Shown here: positions 58,747 to 64,000 of the stretch, one piece after another
Layout of the letters: each line of letters begins with the position of its first letter
Numbering within the stretch: the first letter of the stretch is position 1
NCBI GenBank assembly: GCA_014529385.2
Contig: CM043969.1
Coordinates: 35,785,446-35,849,445, forward strand
Direction: 5' to 3'
DNA: 64,000 nt
Source of the DNA: Adiantum capillus-veneris
Lineage: Eukaryota; Streptophyta; Polypodiopsida; Polypodiales; Pteridaceae
Translations under genes and position numbers: made by a program
The notes under the pieces: generated by a model
What the model saw: the letters and a program-made list of their open reading frames with translations, nothing else
The model's database searches: none
What the model was told of the DNA's origin: nothing

Positions 58747-61700
58747 TCAGCCCTCTTGTACATCTTCCTTGCTTTCATCTTCACTGGATGATTCCAGAGC
58801 TTCATTTTCACTTTGATCTTCACCTGTGTTTTGCTCTTCTTCCTCATCAGCATTTTCTGGATCATTGTCTCCTCTTCTCTTAAACATTTTGATCCTTTTT
58901 CCTGCAATGGGAATCTTGACTTCTGTGCCATCTAGTTCAGACAAGCTGTAAGTAGCATTTTCATGCACATGTTTTACAACATATGGTCCAAACCATCTTT
59001 TTGAAAACTTACGCATGACTGTGTGTTGGTTATCAAGGCTACTATCATACACTAAAACCCAGTCACCTTTGTCAATTGCTTTGCTCCTGAGCCGATGTCG
59101 CTTATCAAAGTAGTCCTTGTTTTTCAATCTTGCATTTTTGAGTCGTTCTTTTGCAACCTCAATGTCTCCAGGTCTTCTCTCTAGTTGCCTTATGCGCAAT
59201 GCAAGGAGATCTTCCCTACTAAGCCCCTCTTGCCAAGGTAGTACATTCCATGTGGGAATTGTATCCTCAATCGGCATCACTGGCTTTTGACCATGCATTA
59301 GCTCCGCAGGCATGTAGCCAGTTACTGAGCTATGTGTTGTACGATCAGCCCATAAAGCATATGATAACAGTTTTGGCCACTCACCAATTCTTCCTTCGCA
59401 AGCCTTGGCCAAAGCTTTGATGATAGGAGGATGTCCTCTTTCACTCTTCCCATTGCCTTCAGGGTTGTAAGCTGTAGTAAGAGAGAGCTTGATCCCTAAT
59501 CTAGAAAAGAACTCCCTTGCTTCTTCGGCATCCAGTTCACCTCGATCTGCAGTGATTTTTCCCACACAACCATAACGGCAAATCACCTCATCAAGAAGGA
59601 ATTTGCACACAGCTTCTGTGGTCTTAGCTCTTAATGCTCTTCCTTCAACCTGGTTAGTTAGGTCCTCTCGTGCAAGAACCAAGTATCTCATCAGCCAGAG
59701 TCCTAAAGGCATCGTGACTAGATCCACAACCCATTTATAGTGCATGGCTAGTGGATATGTAGGGTGCAATCCATCACGATGTCGAACATTTGAATACATT
59801 TGACAAGTTACACATGACTCTACAAACTGAGATACATCTTTATACATACCCTTCCACCAGTATTTTTCTTTCAACTTGGAGAAGGTTGCCCACACACCCC
59901 TGTGTCCAGCCCATAAACTCTCATGAAACTCTTGCATGAGCTTTACTTGAGTCTCTTTTTTACATATAACCCTTTGTGGTGTAGCACCCTTTTGTTTAGG
60001 ATGCTTCCACAAGTAACCATCCCTCAAAAAGTAACCATATGCTTTCCTGCGTATCCTCTTGAATTCTTGTTCAGACCAATCATCCTGTTTTGTTAGAGTA
60101 CTCAAGTACCTTCCAATAGAAAGCCAATCACCTTCATAAAGATCTTTCAAGAACAATTCAAGTGAATTAGTCATGCAGACATTGTTACCTTTGACATGAG
60201 AGATAGAATAGAATTTTGTGCCTACATCATCTCCCTCATCAATCATTTGTGACTCATCTTCATACCTTGCCCTTGATAGCATATCTGCCACTGTATTGTC
60301 TTTACCTGCAATGTGCTTAAACTCGGGATTTAAGGACTTAATGTAGGCAATCCACCGCAACATAGCAATGTCTGGTGTTGAGCAGCTTGTAATCATCCCA
60401 AGAAGTGGTAGACAATCTGTTTCTACAACCACACATGCACCAATTAGGTACTCTTTTCCACTTTTCAAGGCTGTAACCATACCCCATAACTCTCTCTTTA
60501 TCTGTGGATAGTTTCTTTGGCGAGCACTTAGTACCTTTGCTCCAAATCTTACCACATACCTGTGTCCTTCTTTGTCATCTTGCCCTATTGCCCATCCAAT
60601 CCCTGTAGGGCTAGTATCTACTGTCACAACCACTGGCCTTTGACACTCATAGTCTACCTTTCTCAAAGTCGTTGCTGACTGGAGTAACTCCTTTAGCTTT
60701 TTCATGGATTTTACATGTGCTTCTGTCCATTTAAACTTTTGATTCTTTCTAAGCAGCTGATAAAGAGGATCAGCTACATGTGCATAATGTGGAATCCAAA
60801 TAACATAGAAGACACATGCTCCCAGAAACCTTCTAACCTCAGTGATGCTAGTGCATGTTTCTTTCATTCTTTGGATGGCATCTACCTTTGATGGACAAGG
60901 TTTCCTACCATATGGCCCGCACATGTGCCCCACAATGAGCACTTCTTTGACACCAAACATAGACTTTTTCCCTGACAATGTAAGATTCACTTCTTCCAAC
61001 CTAGACAAAATTTTATCACAATCATTTATGTGATTTACCACAAACCTGCGACATCCCTTGAGATCCAAAGCTTCATCTTTGTCATTTTCTTCACATCCTT
61101 TGATAGGCAAATCATCAATGAAAGGCATTGTGATTTGAGGAATAAAGTCACGTAAGACCTTATTCATCCCATTCATCATATGTGCAACCGAGTTGGTTGC
61201 TCCCTGTGGCAAGGTACACATCCTTACCAAACCCAAAGGTGTCCTCATGGTTGTCAAGTCTCTGCTTTCGATTGCAAGCTGAAATTGATCATACCCTGAG
61301 TAGAGATCCCCCATTGAGTAGATTGCCCTCCCTGCAAACGCCTCTGCAAATTCATCCACAATTGGACCTGTTCCTACATTTCTAATTGTAACCTTGTTCA
61401 CTAGTTGCATATCTTGGATGAAGCGTAGAGAACCATTCTTCTTTGGAACTGTGAACCACCTGTTTGAGTATGGAGCACAAGAAGGCTCCAAGATTCCCAT
61501 TTTGATTTTCTCATTCAGTAGCTCTACTAACTTTGGCAAATGAGCCTTTGGAACCGGAATAGGCCGCAGATTCCAAGGCACATGAGGTATTGTGAAAATT
61601 ACCATAGGAGCTACAATATAAGGATCAACACATCCTATCTCATGTGGCTCAAATGCAAAAGCCTTACCATGCTTTGAAAGCATTTCTTTGAAGCACTTTG

Positions 61701-62205
61701 TCTCCTCCTGTGTTAGAAACTCCTCGCAACCAATCTGCAACTCTTGAAAAGACTCCTTTGTGAAGGTATGCCCGATCTTTTTAGGATTCCGCAAACTTGG
61801 TTGTAAAGAAGCCTGTTCAATCTTTTCCCTGTTGTTGGGTGGTAAGGGTGAAGCTACTGGTTTCACCTTCTTTGCTACACTCTTGTATTTAGTTTCAACA
61901 TGGACTTCTGGGCCTACTGTTTGGCTTTCTTTAAAGGCTTCTATTACTTGATACATTTCCATAGAGCAAACTTCCACAACTTCATTTTCAAGATGCAAAC
62001 TAGACCTCATTATAGCATCAAGCTCACCCATAGTATCTACAAAAGAAACTTGTTCACACAAACCCAAAACATTTTCAGTAGGCTCTAGCAACCCACTCTT
62101 TCTCATGCACATTTGTACATTATGCACATATTGCTTATCACATCTCTTCAAATCTTCAAGTTTTGTAAAACATACTGATCCATTCCTTGTTACCAAGGAG
62201 CTCAT
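58747..62205 (-). CDS. Ty3/gypsy pol: RT, RNase H, integrase (intact)
   Basis: A single open frame of 1,152 codons. Reverse transcriptase spans about residues 200-440, with catalytic Asp in YSMGDLYSGYD (about 300), LPQGATNS (about 332-339) and the FIDD box (about 362-365). RNase H spans about 520-650, with TVDTSPTGIGW, RELWGM, ETDC and GKDNTVADML. Integrase starts with an HHCC zinc finger (H761, H768, C798, C801). It continues with catalytic Asp at about 828 (WVVDLV), Asp at about 887 (TADRG) and Glu at about 922 (GKSERGH), a spacing of about 35. A GPY-type C-terminal module follows (RWFGPYVVKH), then an acidic tail. The frame is open upstream of the ATG to about 62,270, so translation probably continues from gag by frameshift. 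No chromodomain was seen. Confidence 0.93.
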   Translation of the reverse strand: MSSLVTRNGSVCFTKLEDLKRCDKQYVHNVQMCMRKSGLLEPTENVLGLCEQVSFVDTMGELDAIMRSSLHLENEVVEVCSMEMYQVIEAFKESQTVGPEVHVETKYKSVAKKVKPVASPLPPNNREKIEQASLQPSLRNPKKIGHTFTKESFQELQIGCEEFLTQEETKCFKEMLSKHGKAFAFEPHEIGCVDPYIVAPMVIFTIPHVPWNLRPIPVPKAHLPKLVELLNEKIKMGILEPSCAPYSNRWFTVPKKNGSLRFIQDMQLVNKVTIRNVGTGPIVDEFAEAFAGRAIYSMGDLYSGYDQFQLAIESRDLTTMRTPLGLVRMCTLPQGATNSVAHMMNGMNKVLRDFIPQITMPFIDDLPIKGCEENDKDEALDLKGCRRFVVNHINDCDKILSRLEEVNLTLSGKKSMFGVKEVLIVGHMCGPYGRKPCPSKVDAIQRMKETCTSITEVRRFLGACVFYVIWIPHYAHVADPLYQLLRKNQKFKWTEAHVKSMKKLKELLQSATTLRKVDYECQRPVVVTVDTSPTGIGWAIGQDDKEGHRYVVRFGAKVLSARQRNYPQIKRELWGMVTALKSGKEYLIGACVVVETDCLPLLGMITSCSTPDIAMLRWIAYIKSLNPEFKHIAGKDNTVADMLSRARYEDESQMIDEGDDVGTKFYSISHVKGNNVCMTNSLELFLKDLYEGDWLSIGRYLSTLTKQDDWSEQEFKRIRRKAYGYFLRDGYLWKHPKQKGATPQRVICKKETQVKLMQEFHESLWAGHRGVWATFSKLKEKYWWKGMYKDVSQFVESCVTCQMYSNVRHRDGLHPTYPLAMHYKWVVDLVTMPLGLWLMRYLVLAREDLTNQVEGRALRAKTTEAVCKFLLDEVICRYGCVGKITADRGELDAEEAREFFSRLGIKLSLTTAYNPEGNGKSERGHPPIIKALAKACEGRIGEWPKLLSYALWADRTTHSSVTGYMPAELMHGQKPVMPIEDTIPTWNVLPWQEGLSREDLLALRIRQLERRPGDIEVAKERLKNARLKNKDYFDKRHRLRSKAIDKGDWVLVYDSSLDNQHTVMRKFSKRWFGPYVVKHVHENATYSLSELDGTEVKIPIAGKRIKMFKRRGDNDPENADEEEEQNTGEDQSENEALESSSEDESKEDVQEG

Positions 62206-62273
62206 CGAGAAAGTTTCACCTATTTTTGGATCAGGCGAGACCCTTTTTCTTTCTGTACCATTGCAATCCCGCT

Positions 62274-63983
62274 TTACAATGGTACTTGGCCAAAACCCAT
62301 CATTTCTCTATGATCATGAAACTCTTTGCTCACCTTTGGTAGAGGATGTTCTCTGAGGTTGTCACGATTTCTTTCATGGTTTACACAAACTGTGAGAAAT
62401 TGGACAGCACGTTTACCATCTTTGCTACGTATCCTAGCATATGCTGAACCATCGTCCATTACCTTTGTTTCCATTCGAACTCCCACAATGTAGGGTTGTC
62501 CAAGGATGAGATGATATGAAGATGTATCCTGTACAAAGAAGTTTTGGTCAATCTTTACATCACCTATTGTTACCTTCACACCTGGACATGCTGCATACAA
62601 TTCACCGGATGAATTGTTTGCCACTTTTACCATCCAGCCATGATCTGTGTCCATCGGCCATTTGCACTTGTTGTAGAGACTCTTTGACATTATGTTTATT
62701 TCTGAACCATGGTCAATCAAGGCAACAAATGGCTCTTCAAGATCACCTACCTTGACCAAAGTTTCTGTAGTAGCCCTTGCCCAATGACTTCGTGAATAGT
62801 AACTCCTAGGAATATCTTCAACTTCTTCATCATCATTTGAGAAATGCACTTGCTTCACTCTCCCACTAGATTGGTAGCATCCTACCACAGCTCCATCATT
62901 CTCCTTATTTTGCAGTTGCATCCCTTGTGTCTTTGAGGTTTCCCCTTCAACCTGTGGACGAGAAACTTCAGCAAGGGTTTGCCTCTTTCTCTTGATGATG
63001 TCAATGATCTCCTCATGGAATTCACGCTTTGCAATGCCAAGAACTTCTCCCAGAGTAAACTCAATCTTGCTATTCAAGATCCTTTCCTCCAAGACTTTCT
63101 TTAAATCTGTAGCAACCTCAATATCAGATTGTAGTTTATAAGTTGGGCCTTTTGTCTTACCTTTCATTGGCTCTTTCTTCTTTCCTGTTGTAGACTCCTC
63201 CATGAGTACTTCAGGTGGAGATGCTCCTTGTGTTGAGGGTGTTTGAGAAGGCATTGAGTCGCTTCTTCCCCCACTTCTAGAAGCTCTTTTTGATGGTCCT
63301 TCATCAGCATTCTCACGTCTGCGCTTCTCTTCTACAATTGCCTCATTTTGTTGGCATTTTGTAATGTAGGCATGCACTGACAATGAGTCCACTGGATCAT
63401 TCCATCCTGTTTCTAGACGTATGCAATCACCTGCTTCATGTAGAATCTCTTTTGTAAGCTTTCCCTTTTTAGCTAATTGCATGACATTTGGCCAAATTTG
63501 ACCATGATGGTCACTCACCTCTTCATCACAAAAATGTTCAATTTTTACTCCATAAGTAGCTGCCTCAACTGAAGAGGTGGCATGCTTGGTTGCCATATCT
63601 TCAACTAAGGTTTGCATTCCCCCCTTCCCAAAGTTAGTTCTCAAGGGTAGACCTGTCTCTCTTAAGTGGATTTTACCATCCTTAAAAAAGACAACATCTT
63701 TTGACAAAGCATCACTAAAATCATCACAATCCCTTCTTACATGGTTTGTACTATCACACCAAATACATCTATTAACAAACCCTTCTTTGGGCTGTTGTCT
63801 TTGCCTAGGAAGTGGCCCTGATGGTTGGCCTTTTTCTTCAAGCTTTGCAAACTTCACCTTCAAGTCACGCATTCCCTTCACAAGCTCATCTAGCATGGAC
63901 TCATCAAACTTAGGAGCGATAAAAGTAGGCTTTACCATTTTGTCAGAAGTTGAGGTGGAAGGACTTGTAGTGTTTACTACCAT
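62274..63983 (-). CDS. Ty3/gypsy gag-protease (frame open to right edge)
   Basis: 569 codons from ATG 63,983. The frame is also open above that ATG to the window edge, so the true start may lie outside. A CCHC knuckle CIWCDSTNHVRRDC lies about 75 residues in. A basic, Lys/Glu-rich linker follows. The aspartic protease core is VALIDHGSEINIMSKS (about 62,690-62,745), with DHG in place of the usual DSG/DTG, and then HLILGQPYI. The frame stops at TAA right after GFGQVPL, and pol continues in another frame, so a ribosomal frameshift near 62,274-62,280 is the likely link. The fragment at 24,320-25,542 is a decayed relative. Confidence 0.9.
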   Translation of the reverse strand: MVVNTTSPSTSTSDKMVKPTFIAPKFDESMLDELVKGMRDLKVKFAKLEEKGQPSGPLPRQRQQPKEGFVNRCIWCDSTNHVRRDCDDFSDALSKDVVFFKDGKIHLRETGLPLRTNFGKGGMQTLVEDMATKHATSSVEAATYGVKIEHFCDEEVSDHHGQIWPNVMQLAKKGKLTKEILHEAGDCIRLETGWNDPVDSLSVHAYITKCQQNEAIVEEKRRRENADEGPSKRASRSGGRSDSMPSQTPSTQGASPPEVLMEESTTGKKKEPMKGKTKGPTYKLQSDIEVATDLKKVLEERILNSKIEFTLGEVLGIAKREFHEEIIDIIKRKRQTLAEVSRPQVEGETSKTQGMQLQNKENDGAVVGCYQSSGRVKQVHFSNDDEEVEDIPRSYYSRSHWARATTETLVKVGDLEEPFVALIDHGSEINIMSKSLYNKCKWPMDTDHGWMVKVANNSSGELYAACPGVKVTIGDVKIDQNFFVQDTSSYHLILGQPYIVGVRMETKVMDDGSAYARIRSKDGKRAVQFLTVCVNHERNRDNLREHPLPKVSKEFHDHREMMGFGQVPL

Positions 63984-64000
63984 CTTGTCCCTTCTTCTTT

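Overview
The window is plant nuclear DNA, almost entirely repeat-derived. The evidence is genes split by GT-AG introns, Ty1/copia and Ty3/gypsy retrotransposons primed from the initiator-tRNA site, PPR-repeat remnants, MITE-like elements and very many (CT/GA)n and (CA/TG)n microsatellites. The large repeat load, and a gene family I do not know from flowering plants, would fit a fern or another early-diverging land plant. That placement is inference.

Layout. 1-2,146: 5' part of an apparently intact copia element (minus strand). 2,890-4,218: element with CACTA...TAGTG ends. 4,612-6,491: four-exon gene (copy 1, minus) of an unrecognised family. 7,772-8,100: MITE. 9,480-12,050: decayed LINE. 12,793-16,580: chromatin-themed cluster, with a broken BAH-like reading frame (plus), a Ulp1-protease-like/lysine-rich two-exon gene (minus), a divergent CENH3-like histone-fold ORF (minus), and an array of a TACGACGCGATAG motif upstream of it. 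17,290-20,730: decayed copia (minus) with 5' LTR. 24,320-25,542: decayed gypsy gag/protease. 28,221-29,745: copy 2 of the unknown family, apparently intact. 30,440-32,300: copia remnants and a copia primer site. 34,040-35,705: PPR remnant running into an acidic ORF. 35,765-36,088: second CENH3-like fragment. 37,006-37,340: 335-bp GA array. 37,906-39,939: complete 2.03-kb LTR element without recognisable protein genes, with matching 5-bp target duplication. 39,945-45,000: unknown decayed reading frames, one transposase-like, and a gypsy gag fragment. 46,206-46,622: small terminal-inverted-repeat element enclosing a tRNA-like promoter. 47,626-48,160: broken copy 3 of the unknown family. 48,986-49,227: fragment of the CACTA-ended element. 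49,438-53,665: nearly full copia gag-pol with frameshifts (minus). About 53,680-56,733: copia (plus), truncated after integrase. 57,517-64,000: well-preserved gypsy element (minus).

The only convincing non-transposon protein genes are the three members of the unknown family. Copies 1 and 2 share exon number, intron phase and splice sites, and even keep the same kind of microsatellite in intron 1. The CENH3-like, Ulp1-like and BAH-like frames may be cargo of a large DNA transposon or relics of host chromatin genes; the sequence does not decide which.
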